This document shows, piece after piece, positions 1 to 4,573 of a stretch of 5,854 nt of DNA (position 1 is its first letter; each line of letters begins with the position of its first letter). The position numbers and the translations under genes were made by a program. The stretch is from DASQUP01 sp035641235. GTDB taxonomy: Bacteria; Actinomycetota; CADDZG01; WHSQ01. The stretch spans positions 1 through 5,854 of the forward strand of contig DASQUP010000209.1 of assembly GCA_035641235.1 (NCBI GenBank). Direction: 5' to 3'. The notes under the pieces are model-generated. The model had not been told where the DNA came from, did not search any database, and worked only from the letters and a program-made list of their open reading frames with translations.

Positions 1-750
1 GGGACGTTGAGCGTCATTGGAATGAACCCGGTCTCCCAGGCGTCGGAAATCAAGCGGCGGATCGGAGTCGTCCCGCAGATCGACAATCTCGATATCGAGC
101 TCACGGTGCGCGAGAACCTGGAGATGTACGCGCGCTACTTCGATATGCCCCGAGCCGAGTCGGAGGGACGAATAGACGAGTTGCTGGACTTCGTTCAGTT
201 GACGGAAAAGGCGGACAGCCGCGTCGAACCTCTTTCCGGGGGAATGAAGCGGCGCCTGACCATCGCCAGAGGGCTCGTCAATCAACCGGAACTAGTCCTG
301 CTCGACGAGCCGACGACGGGCCTGGATCCGCAGGCGCGCCACCTCGTGTGGGACCGCCTGTACCGTCTGAAGCAACGCGGAGCAACCCTCATCATCACCA
401 CGCACTACATGGACGAGGCCGAGCAGCTGTGCGACCGGCTCGTGGTGATGGACAAAGCGAAGATCGTGGCGGAGGGCTCGCCGCGCGAGCTGATCGACAG
501 GTACTGCACTCGGGAGGTGCTGGAACTCCGTCTGGCCGACGACCAGCGCGAGCGCCTTTCTTATTCTCTCGACGGCTTGGTGCAACGGGTGGAATGGCTC
601 CCGGACCGCGTTCTCCTGTACACGCAAACGGGCGACGCGACCCTGGCCGAGGTTCACGAGCGAGGTGTGGAGACGCTCACGGCCCTGGTCCGGCGGGCAA
701 CGTTGGAGGACGTTTTCCTGACCTTGACCGGGCGATCCCTGATCGAGTGA
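1..750 (+). CDS. ABC-2 type exporter ATP-binding protein (NodI/DrrA-like), 5' partial
   Basis: This is the nucleotide-binding subunit that would energise the two permeases encoded just downstream, at the cytosolic face of the membrane. The frame is open from base 1, so the true start and the P-loop (Walker A) lie upstream; 249 codons are visible. Counting from base 1, the Q-loop GVVPQ is at residues 22-26, followed by the NodI/DrrA-like stretch DNLDIELTVRENL. The ABC signature LSGGMKRR is at 78-85, Walker B and D-loop LVLLDEPTTGLDP at 98-110 with catalytic Glu103, and the switch histidine at 135 in TTHYMDEA. The C-terminal part carries the usual RATLEDVFLTLTGR ending of the drug/lipooligosaccharide exporter branch. 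All catalytic motifs after Walker A are intact, so it looks functional. Substrate is unknown; NodI and DrrA relatives move lipo-chitooligosaccharides, antibiotics or lipids, and the sequence does not discriminate. Its TGA overlaps the next gene's GTG. Confidence 0.95.
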   Translation, partial: GTLSVIGMNPVSQASEIKRRIGVVPQIDNLDIELTVRENLEMYARYFDMPRAESEGRIDELLDFVQLTEKADSRVEPLSGGMKRRLTIARGLVNQPELVLLDEPTTGLDPQARHLVWDRLYRLKQRGATLIITTHYMDEAEQLCDRLVVMDKAKIVAEGSPRELIDRYCTREVLELRLADDQRERLSYSLDGLVQRVEWLPDRVLLYTQTGDATLAEVHERGVETLTALVRRATLEDVFLTLTGRSLIE

Positions 751-1511
751 ACGCTGCAAAGGTCGTTCATCGGAACTCACTCGTCCTCTGGCGCTCTTGG
801 AGGAGCTCGATCTTCCTGAGCGTACTCGGACCGGTTTTGTTCCTGGTGGCAATTGGCCTTGGGCTCGGCTCCATGGTCGAAAGCGACGCGAGTGCCTTCC
901 AGGGAGCCGACTATTTGGCCTTCTTTGCGACGGGAATGCTTGGTGCAAACGCAATGCAAAGCGGAGTCTTCTCGGCCACGTATCCGCTACTTAACAAGAT
1001 CATCTGGCAGCGCAACTACGAAGCGATGCTCGCGACACCACTAAAGGTGTCCGACATCTTCTACGGGGAGCTGGCATGGATCGGCGTTTCTCTCGCTCAG
1101 CACGCAATCCCGTTCTTCATCGTCATGTCGCTGTTTGGGATCTTCGACTCGTTCGCCGCAGTGCTGGCTGTTCCCGTGGCAATTCTTACGGGCCTTGGAT
1201 GTGCCGCTGCCACAAGTGCGTTGACCGCGACCATGGAGCGGGACGAGGCCTACACATGGGTCTTCAGATTCATCGTGACCCCGCTCTTTCTCCTCTCCGG
1301 GACGTTCTTCCCGCTGGATTCGCTGCCTAGCTGGATCGTCGTGATCGCCAACTTCACCCCGCTGTACCACGGCATCGAGTTGATCCGTCAGCTGACGATC
1401 TTCGAGTTCAACACCCTTTCTGCGAGTTGGCATCTGCTCTATCTCGTCTCCTTCCTCGTCGTGGCGAGCAGGATCGCGCTCCGCAACTTCGAGAGGAGGC
1501 TGATCGTCTAG
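747..1511 (+). CDS. ABC-2 type permease (NodJ-like), first of two
   Basis: This is a 254-residue integral membrane subunit of the exporter, which would form the translocation path together with the second permease. I place the start at the GTG at 747, which overlaps the stop of the ATPase gene (GTGA). No strong ribosome binding site precedes it, which fits translational coupling. The protein begins with a short basic segment (VVHRN, WRSWRS), then about six hydrophobic segments near residues 24-41, 56-75, 106-129, 137-160, 172-190 and 229-245. The loop QRNYEAMLATPLKVSDI (88-104) and the segment RFIVTPLFLLSGTFFPLDSL (174-193) are typical of the NodJ/DrrB branch of ABC-2 permeases. Length is normal for that family (about 250-280). 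The frame stays open upstream to about 348, but that stretch lies inside the ATPase gene in another frame and is not a plausible N-terminus. It ends ERRLIV. Confidence 0.93.
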   Translation: MNAAKVVHRNSLVLWRSWRSSIFLSVLGPVLFLVAIGLGLGSMVESDASAFQGADYLAFFATGMLGANAMQSGVFSATYPLLNKIIWQRNYEAMLATPLKVSDIFYGELAWIGVSLAQHAIPFFIVMSLFGIFDSFAAVLAVPVAILTGLGCAAATSALTATMERDEAYTWVFRFIVTPLFLLSGTFFPLDSLPSWIVVIANFTPLYHGIELIRQLTIFEFNTLSASWHLLYLVSFLVVASRIALRNFERRLIV

Positions 1512-1513
1512 TG
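1494..1513 (+). promoter_or_regulatory. Ribosome binding site and GTG start of second permease inside the upstream gene's end
   Basis: AGGAGG at 1494-1499 lies 11 bases before the GTG at 1511-1513, and the GTG shares its first G with the TAG stop of the first permease (TAGTG). The same bases encode the C-terminal Arg-Arg-Leu of that permease. This supports 1511 as the start rather than the upstream in-frame ATG at 1427, which would add 28 residues encoded within the first permease and lacking permease character. Confidence 0.6.
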
Positions 1514-2305
1514 GCCACGGCGCCCGTCTATCCGTTCCCATCGGCCCGCCGCGCGCTGAAGCTCGTGCAGCGAAACACACTTGCCTACCGGCACTACTGG
1601 ATGGCCTTCGTGAGCGGATTCTTTGAGCCCTTGTTCTATCTGGGAGCTGTGGGATTCGGCTTAGGGCGGTTCGTTGGGACGGTTGAATACGGTGGCGCCG
1701 AGCTCGAGTACGTCTCCTTTCTCGCTCCCGGAATGCTGGCGGCGTCCGCGTTCAACGGAGCCCTATTCGATGGGTTCTTCAGCCCGTTCTTCAAACTCAA
1801 TTGGATGAAGACGTACGACGGCATCATCACAACCCCCGTAAACGTCTCCGACATTGCCGTCGGGGAGGTCATGTGGGCGCTAATCCGGGGCACGATCTAC
1901 GCCACGGGTTTCCTCCTTGTCATGCTGGCACTCGGATTGATTCATTCGCTGTGGGCGATCTTTGCGCTCCCCGCCGTGATGATCGCGGGAGCCGCGTTGT
2001 CGTCCGGGGCCATGGTGATGACGGCCAAGACAAAAGAGATTTCATCTCTCGAAAAAGTGATGACACTCATTGTCATGCCCATGTTTCTTTTCTCGGGCAC
2101 GTTCTTCCCCGTGTCCCAGTATCCGGATTGGCTCAGACCAATCGTTCAGATGACACCGCTCTATCACGCTGCATCGCTCCTTCGAGCGCTCACGACCGGA
2201 GTCGTGAACTTCGGCCAGATCATCGACCTTGCGTATCTTGTCGCCATGTTCGTGCTGTGCAGTGCGCTGACCATCAGGTACATGCGCCGGAGGCTCATAA
2301 CCTAG
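1511..2305 (+). CDS. ABC-2 type permease (NodJ-like), second of two
   Basis: This 264-residue membrane subunit is related to but clearly different from the preceding permease, so the exporter is probably a heterodimer of permeases powered by the upstream ATPase. A roughly 30-residue N-terminal cytosolic segment (with RRALKLVQRN at 13-22) precedes about six membrane segments near 33-53, 66-90, 115-142, 146-170, 185-200 and 238-256. The family motifs recur: KTYDGIITTPVNVSDIAVGE (100-119), then VMPMFLFSGTFFPVSQYP (188-205) and MTPLYHAASLLRAL (214-227), matching LSGTFFP and FTPLYHGIELIRQL in the first permease. It ends RRRLIT, echoing ERRLIV of its partner. Translation is probably coupled through the TAGTG overlap. 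I see no frameshift or missing segment. Substrate is unknown. Confidence 0.93.
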   Translation: MATAPVYPFPSARRALKLVQRNTLAYRHYWMAFVSGFFEPLFYLGAVGFGLGRFVGTVEYGGAELEYVSFLAPGMLAASAFNGALFDGFFSPFFKLNWMKTYDGIITTPVNVSDIAVGEVMWALIRGTIYATGFLLVMLALGLIHSLWAIFALPAVMIAGAALSSGAMVMTAKTKEISSLEKVMTLIVMPMFLFSGTFFPVSQYPDWLRPIVQMTPLYHAASLLRALTTGVVNFGQIIDLAYLVAMFVLCSALTIRYMRRRLIT

Positions 2306-2314
2306 GCTCGTGGT

Positions 2315-2767
2315 GTGGTCACGCGAGAGGAAGTCCTCGCCAAGATCGACTTGGCCTTTGCGGCCGTCGAGCGCCCGCACAACGACGAACTTCACCACCC
2401 CGAATCGTTTGACGACATGGACCTCGAACCTTTGTACGGGATCGAATCATGGCGCGACATGAACGATCATGATGTGATCGAGTCCTATGCCGCTCCTGCC
2501 TTCTTGAGCGCGGCGGGTTTCCGCTACTTCTTGCCCGCTTACATGCGCTATTGCCTCAATAACCCGGACAGCGCCGAGGCGGTTGTGTCCTCGACGATCT
2601 GGCATCTCGATCCAAACCTGTATTCGGAGCGGATCGCCGCCTACACGCGTTCGCAGTTCGAGTTGCTCGACGAGGCACAACGCGCGTCCATCGTTTCTTT
2701 CCTCGAAGCAATGATGGAATCGAGCTACGGAGACGATGCCCTTCACGCACTAGTGGAGTGGACCTAG
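2315..2767 (+). CDS. Small cytosolic protein, DUF6714-like, unknown function
   Basis: This is a 150-residue acidic soluble protein with no signal peptide or membrane segment. From memory it resembles the DUF6714 family: an N-terminal helix ending in AFAAVERP (14-21), a central SWRDM (45-49), then the characteristic FLSAAGFRYFLPAYMRYC (63-80), and a C-terminal helix around residues 115-137. No catalytic motif is obvious, and family function is unknown to me. The start is GTG at 2315, nine bases after the TAG of the second permease and in the same frame as it. There is no good ribosome binding site at normal spacing; the nearest GGAGG (2289-2293) is about 21 bases away, so translation may depend on reinitiation after the permease. 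The next in-frame ATG (codon 35) would cut into the family's N-terminal part. The tight spacing implies co-transcription with the exporter, but a functional link is inference. Confidence 0.75.
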   Translation: MVTREEVLAKIDLAFAAVERPHNDELHHPESFDDMDLEPLYGIESWRDMNDHDVIESYAAPAFLSAAGFRYFLPAYMRYCLNNPDSAEAVVSSTIWHLDPNLYSERIAAYTRSQFELLDEAQRASIVSFLEAMMESSYGDDALHALVEWT

Positions 2768-2810
2768 CGACATTGCCCGCGGATCGCCATCCCTCTGTAT
2801 CCGGGACTTG

Positions 2811-2819
2811 TAGCAGGCT
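2811..2819 (+). repeat. Extra copy of operator half-site upstream of -35
   Basis: TAGCAGGCT here is the exact reverse complement of AGCCTGCTA at 2850-2858, the left half of the palindrome over the promoter. The two copies are 30 bases apart and flank the -35 box. It could be an auxiliary binding site for the MarR protein or a chance match; nine identical bases in such a short intergenic region makes chance less attractive but does not exclude it. Confidence 0.4.
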
Positions 2820-2833
2820 GGGGCTGTCCGCGC

Positions 2834-2862
2834 TTGACGTAGATTAGATAGCCTGCTATATA
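2834..2862 (+). promoter_or_regulatory. Sigma70-type promoter of the membrane protein-marR operon
   Basis: TTGACG (2834-2839) and TATATA (2857-2862) are separated by exactly 17 bases, a strong match to the housekeeping consensus in an otherwise GC-rich context. Transcription would be expected to start at roughly 2868-2872, that is, at or a few bases before the ATG at 2872. The mRNA would then have little or no leader, which agrees with the lack of a Shine-Dalgarno sequence upstream of that ATG. The -10 lies inside the palindrome at 2848-2873, so repressor binding would block the promoter directly. Confidence 0.7.
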
Positions 2863-2873
2863 TAGCAAGCTAT
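2848..2873. promoter_or_regulatory. Palindromic operator, probably for the MarR regulator encoded downstream
   Basis: This is a 26-base inverted repeat centred between 2860 and 2861, with 12 of 13 base pairs symmetric; the only break is 2853 (C) against 2868 (A). The left half starts ATAGC and the right half ends GCTAT, around a TATATA core that is also the -10 box. It runs to the T of the ATG start codon at 2872-2874. Size, symmetry and position fit a site for a dimeric winged-helix repressor, and the only regulator in the window is the MarR protein of the same operon. Negative autoregulation is therefore the likeliest reading; the assignment to that protein is inference. Confidence 0.65.
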
Positions 2874-3378
2874 GAAACCTGCGCTGCGGATTAAGGTGCG
2901 TTTCGGTCACGGTGTGGCGGGGGGCATTGCACTCTCTCTCGCCCTGGCGTTCCTCGGGGCGAGCGTCGCGGCGGAGGTCCTCGGTTCGGACGATACAGTC
3001 GCGAGGGTCAAACATGCGATCCTGTTCGTCATTCCGCTCCTCGCGTTCTCTGCAATCGTCGCGGGCGGCTCCGGAACGTGGATGTCGCGGAAGTCCAAGG
3101 CCAAGATCATCTCGAGGAAAGCAAAACGGATGCGCATCATTGGGGCCAATGCGGTGCTCGTCCTGATCCCCTGTGCAGTCATCCTCGATCGACTGGCGAG
3201 CGGAGGCGAATTCGGCGCCCGATTCGATGCCCTGCAGGCCGTTGAGTTCGTGTTTGGGGCTACGAACGTTGCGCTGCTAGGCCTGAACATGCGGGACGGC
3301 CTCCGAATGCGAGCGCGTAGAGGACGCGCAGCCGGGGCCCGTCGCGTGCATCGGAGACCCGCGAGAATTGGACAATGA
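2872..3378 (+). CDS. Four-helix membrane protein of unknown function, co-transcribed with marR
   Basis: This 168-residue protein has four predicted membrane segments at about residues 14-37, 48-66, 89-106 and 121-139. The loop between helices 2 and 3 (70-88) is strongly basic (KSKAKIISRKAKRMR), which places it in the cytosol by the positive-inside rule. The C-terminal tail (141-168) is also basic, with 11 arginines, so both termini are likely cytosolic. I recognise no catalytic motif or transporter signature. The phrases GSGTWMSRK, VLIPCAVILDRLA and GLNMRDGLRMR recall small bacterial hypothetical membrane proteins, but I cannot name a family. The ATG at 2872 lies at the edge of the operator-promoter and has no Shine-Dalgarno, suggesting leaderless translation. 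GTG codons at 2896 and 2914 are possible alternatives but would trim towards or into helix 1. Its TGA overlaps the marR ATG. As the first gene of a MarR operon, it may be the regulated output. Confidence 0.8.
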   Translation: MKPALRIKVRFGHGVAGGIALSLALAFLGASVAAEVLGSDDTVARVKHAILFVIPLLAFSAIVAGGSGTWMSRKSKAKIISRKAKRMRIIGANAVLVLIPCAVILDRLASGGEFGARFDALQAVEFVFGATNVALLGLNMRDGLRMRARRGRAAGARRVHRRPARIGQ

Positions 3379-3830
3379 CACGCAAGAGAACCTTTGAGCG
3401 CCAGGAGTCGCTTGGCTACATGGTCAATCTCGAGGCGCGAATGCTGGCCCAGGCGCTACACCGTCGGATCGCGCCGTATGGTGTCGTGCCTGGTCAGTTC
3501 CCCGCATTGCTCGTGCTCTATGAACGCGATGGTCGCACGCAGGCCGAGTTGTGCCGCGAGGTCCGCATAGAACAGCCGACGATGGCGAACACGCTGCGCC
3601 GCATGGAGCGCGACGGCTTAGTCATTCGCCAAGCAGACGGCAAGGACGGAAGACGACAGCTCATCTTCTTGACCGAGCGCGCAAGGGGCCTGCGGCCGAA
3701 ACTTCTAGCGGTCGCTCGTGAAGTAAATGGGATCGCGACCAGGGGGCTGACAAAACGAGACGCAACGCAGGTGCTCGCGACGATCCGCCTCGTGATCGAG
3801 AATCTCGAACGCGATCTCGACCGGGAGTAG
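3375..3830 (+). CDS. MarR-family transcriptional regulator
   Basis: This 151-residue regulator has the usual length and layout of a MarR winged helix-turn-helix protein, which acts as a DNA-binding dimer and often responds to small phenolic or toxic ligands. Residues 10-35 form the N-terminal dimerisation helix. The helix-turn-helix covers about 42-80: QFPALLVLYERDGRTQAELC, then the recognition helix in IEQPTMANTLRRMERDGLV. The beta-wing follows at 84-100 (ADGKDGRRQLIFLT), with the conserved Asp91 and Arg93/Arg94 before the LT pair at 99-100. C-terminal helices (about 101-148) complete the dimer interface. The single cysteine (Cys60) is not at the OhrR sensor position near the N-terminus, so peroxide sensing is not suggested. 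The ATG overlaps the previous TGA (ATGA) without a clear ribosome binding site, implying coupling. The palindrome at 2848-2873 is the obvious candidate operator. The inducing ligand is unknown. Confidence 0.95.
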   Translation: MTRKRTFERQESLGYMVNLEARMLAQALHRRIAPYGVVPGQFPALLVLYERDGRTQAELCREVRIEQPTMANTLRRMERDGLVIRQADGKDGRRQLIFLTERARGLRPKLLAVAREVNGIATRGLTKRDATQVLATIRLVIENLERDLDRE

Positions 3831-3861
3831 ATCGCGGGCGGTGCCGGGATTGCAAGCTCGC

Positions 3862-3957
3862 TCAGAACTGGAAGTAGATGAAGGGAACCGCCGACGAGCC
3901 GCTGAAAAGCGTTACCAGCGTTAGCCCCGCGCCCGCGAGTGCTCTGGCGAGAACCAT
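3862..3957 (-). pseudogene. Possible remnant of the 3' end of an MBOAT-family O-acyltransferase gene
   Basis: Reading the minus strand from the ATG at 3957 to the TGA at 3864-3862 gives 31 residues: a hydrophobic helix (VLARALAGAGLTLVTLFSG) followed by the terminal sequence PFIYFQF. AlgI/DltB-like MBOAT acyltransferases very commonly finish with a last membrane helix and a PFIYFRF/PFIYFQF-type terminus, so this looks like the last coding segment of such a gene, converging on marR with 31 bases between stops. A complete MBOAT protein is over 400 residues. Upstream the frame stays open only to about 4047 and loses membrane character at once, passing through the inverted repeat at 3969-4019. The bulk of the gene is missing, so I call it a fragment. 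The match rests on recall of the family terminus and a short peptide, hence modest confidence; a chance open frame is the alternative. Confidence 0.4.
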
Positions 3958-3968
3958 TGGGGCGACTA

Positions 3969-4019
3969 AAACGTGTGGACACAGGACGACACATATTGTC
4001 CGTTTGTGTCCATACGTTT
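3969..4019. repeat. Long imperfect inverted repeat (hairpin)
   Basis: The arms 3969-3983 (AAACGTGTGGACACA) and 4005-4019 (TGTGTCCATACGTTT) pair at 14 of 15 positions, and the odd pair (3975/4013) would be a G-U wobble in plus-strand RNA. Inside, GGAC (3984-3987) pairs with GTCC (3998-4001) around a 10-base loop, leaving GTT (4002-4004) as a bulge. It is too elaborate to be chance. It lacks the uninterrupted T-run of a standard intrinsic terminator, although A and T bases at the outer ends of the arms could give weak bidirectional termination. Other readings are an operator, a recombination site, or the edge of a small inserted element. Confidence 0.7.
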
Positions 4020-4079
4020 CGACCGGCTGGGTCCTCAGGAGGGCCATGATGCCGCTTTGGCCGCCTTGCCCGTATTTGC

Positions 4080-4096
4080 ACTACGATCAGTGTAGT
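4080..4096. repeat. Small palindrome overlapping a -35-like box
   Basis: ACTAC (4080-4084) and GTAGT (4092-4096) are perfect inverted copies around the 7-base centre GATCAGT. The last T is also the first base of the TTGACA at 4096-4101, so a protein bound here would touch the putative promoter. It might be an operator; it is short enough to be accidental. Confidence 0.35.
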
Positions 4097-4123
4097 TGAC
4101 AGAACCCGAGCAAGCGGCATTAT
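4096..4123 (+). promoter_or_regulatory. Promoter-like sequence upstream of the LVIVD gene
   Basis: TTGACA (4096-4101) is a perfect -35 hexamer; 16 bases later CATTAT (4118-4123) matches four of six bases of TATAAT, including the key second A and last T. No plausible gene starts directly after it. If used, transcription from about 4130 would give a leader of roughly 440 bases before the TTG start at 4571. I find no -10 partner for the nearer TTGACG at 4375-4380, so this is the best promoter candidate for the downstream gene. Confidence 0.4.
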
Positions 4124-4130
4124 GGTGTCG

Positions 4131-4557
4131 ACGGGCCGTATGGGGGTGGGTGCCCTTCCAAAGGGGGGATCCAGAAGGGGCGGATGGGACAAGTCTTCTA
4201 CCGCGACGGACAACGATCTATCTCTTAGCGACCGCGTCCGGGCCTCCTCTTGTGCGGACGTACGAACGAACGAATTGGTGCCGTTGGCAATCACGCGCCC
4301 TCGCGCCCCGAAGGTGATGTCAAGCGGTCGCCGCCAAACCCGTTTGGGAGGGTGGGGCACACCCCCTCAGGCGTTTGACGAAACCCGACAAATTCGAACT
4401 GGGGGAGATGTGTACGTCGGAAGGCGAGTCGAAGGGGATCGGAGGGCAGGTACGGCACCTGGCTCTTCGTTGTCCCACGAGTCGCTTGGGCGGGCGCGTC
4501 GCGCTCGGGACCCGCCGTTCGCGTGGCAGGCACGGCCCAACATCTCGCGATTTCTTT
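4131..4557 (+). other. Putative long 5' leader with several short hairpins
   Basis: The stretch before the LVIVD gene contains a series of local inverted repeats: CCCTT/AAGGG within 4150-4165, CGTCCG/CGGACG (4235-4240 with 4255-4260), CCAAAC/GTTTGG around 4333-4347, GGGTG/CACCC around 4350-4365, and GGCGGG/CCCGCC (4489-4494 with 4511-4516). There is also a triplicated ACGA (4262-4273). I do not recognise any known riboswitch consensus. Some hairpins are expected by chance at this GC content, so a structured leader is only a possibility. Confidence 0.25.
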
Positions 4558-4573
4558 AAGGAGGTAAGTGTTG
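4558..4573 (+). promoter_or_regulatory. Consensus ribosome binding site fixing a TTG start
   Basis: AAGGAGGT (4558-4565) is complementary to the 16S rRNA anti-Shine-Dalgarno over eight bases and lies 5 bases before TTG at 4571-4573. The in-frame GTG at 4568 is only 2 bases from it, too close for initiation. The TTG therefore is the chosen start, and it directly yields a textbook signal peptide. Confidence 0.8.

Larger units (their letters stand above)
3831..4557. other. Long intergenic region without an intact gene
   Basis: Between the MarR stop and the ribosome binding site of the LVIVD protein I find no open frame with convincing protein character. Frames that stay open here give arginine-, serine- and proline-rich translations typical of non-coding GC-rich DNA. 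What can be seen is a minus-strand peptide resembling an acyltransferase C-terminus (3862-3957), a long inverted repeat (3969-4019), a promoter-like pair (4096-4123), and a set of short hairpins from 4150 to 4516. A decayed gene or a small inserted element would explain the mixture, but neither is proven. Confidence 0.6.

Noticed and set aside
348..746. N-terminal extension of the first permease in its open frame
   Set aside because: The stretch overlaps the ATPase gene out of frame and its translation is His/Arg/Gly-rich, unlike any permease N-terminus; the GTG at 747 gives the expected family length.
2768..2833. Possible terminator of the exporter operon
   Set aside because: Only a distant CGCGGA/TCCGCG pairing (2778-2783 with 2827-2832) is present, with about 43 bases between arms and no T-run.
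3810..3836. Inverted repeat CGCGATC/GATCGCG at the end of marR, considered as a terminator
   Set aside because: The 7-bp stem has a 13-base loop, lies mostly inside the coding region and is not followed by a T-run.
3518..4360. 280-codon minus-strand open frame spanning marR and the intergenic region
   Set aside because: It runs antisense through most of marR and its translation is Arg/Ser/Pro-rich without any recognisable domain; the length is explained by GC-rich codon structure.
4375..4410. TTGACG considered as the -35 of a nearer promoter for the LVIVD gene
   Set aside because: No acceptable -10 hexamer is found 15-19 bases downstream.
4122..4559. Open plus-strand frame of 145 codons beginning with ATG just after the -10-like sequence
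   Set aside because: The translation is rich in Arg, Gly, Ser and Pro with no domain-like pattern, has no ribosome binding site, and ends overlapping the ribosome binding site of the LVIVD gene; it looks like chance in GC-rich DNA.
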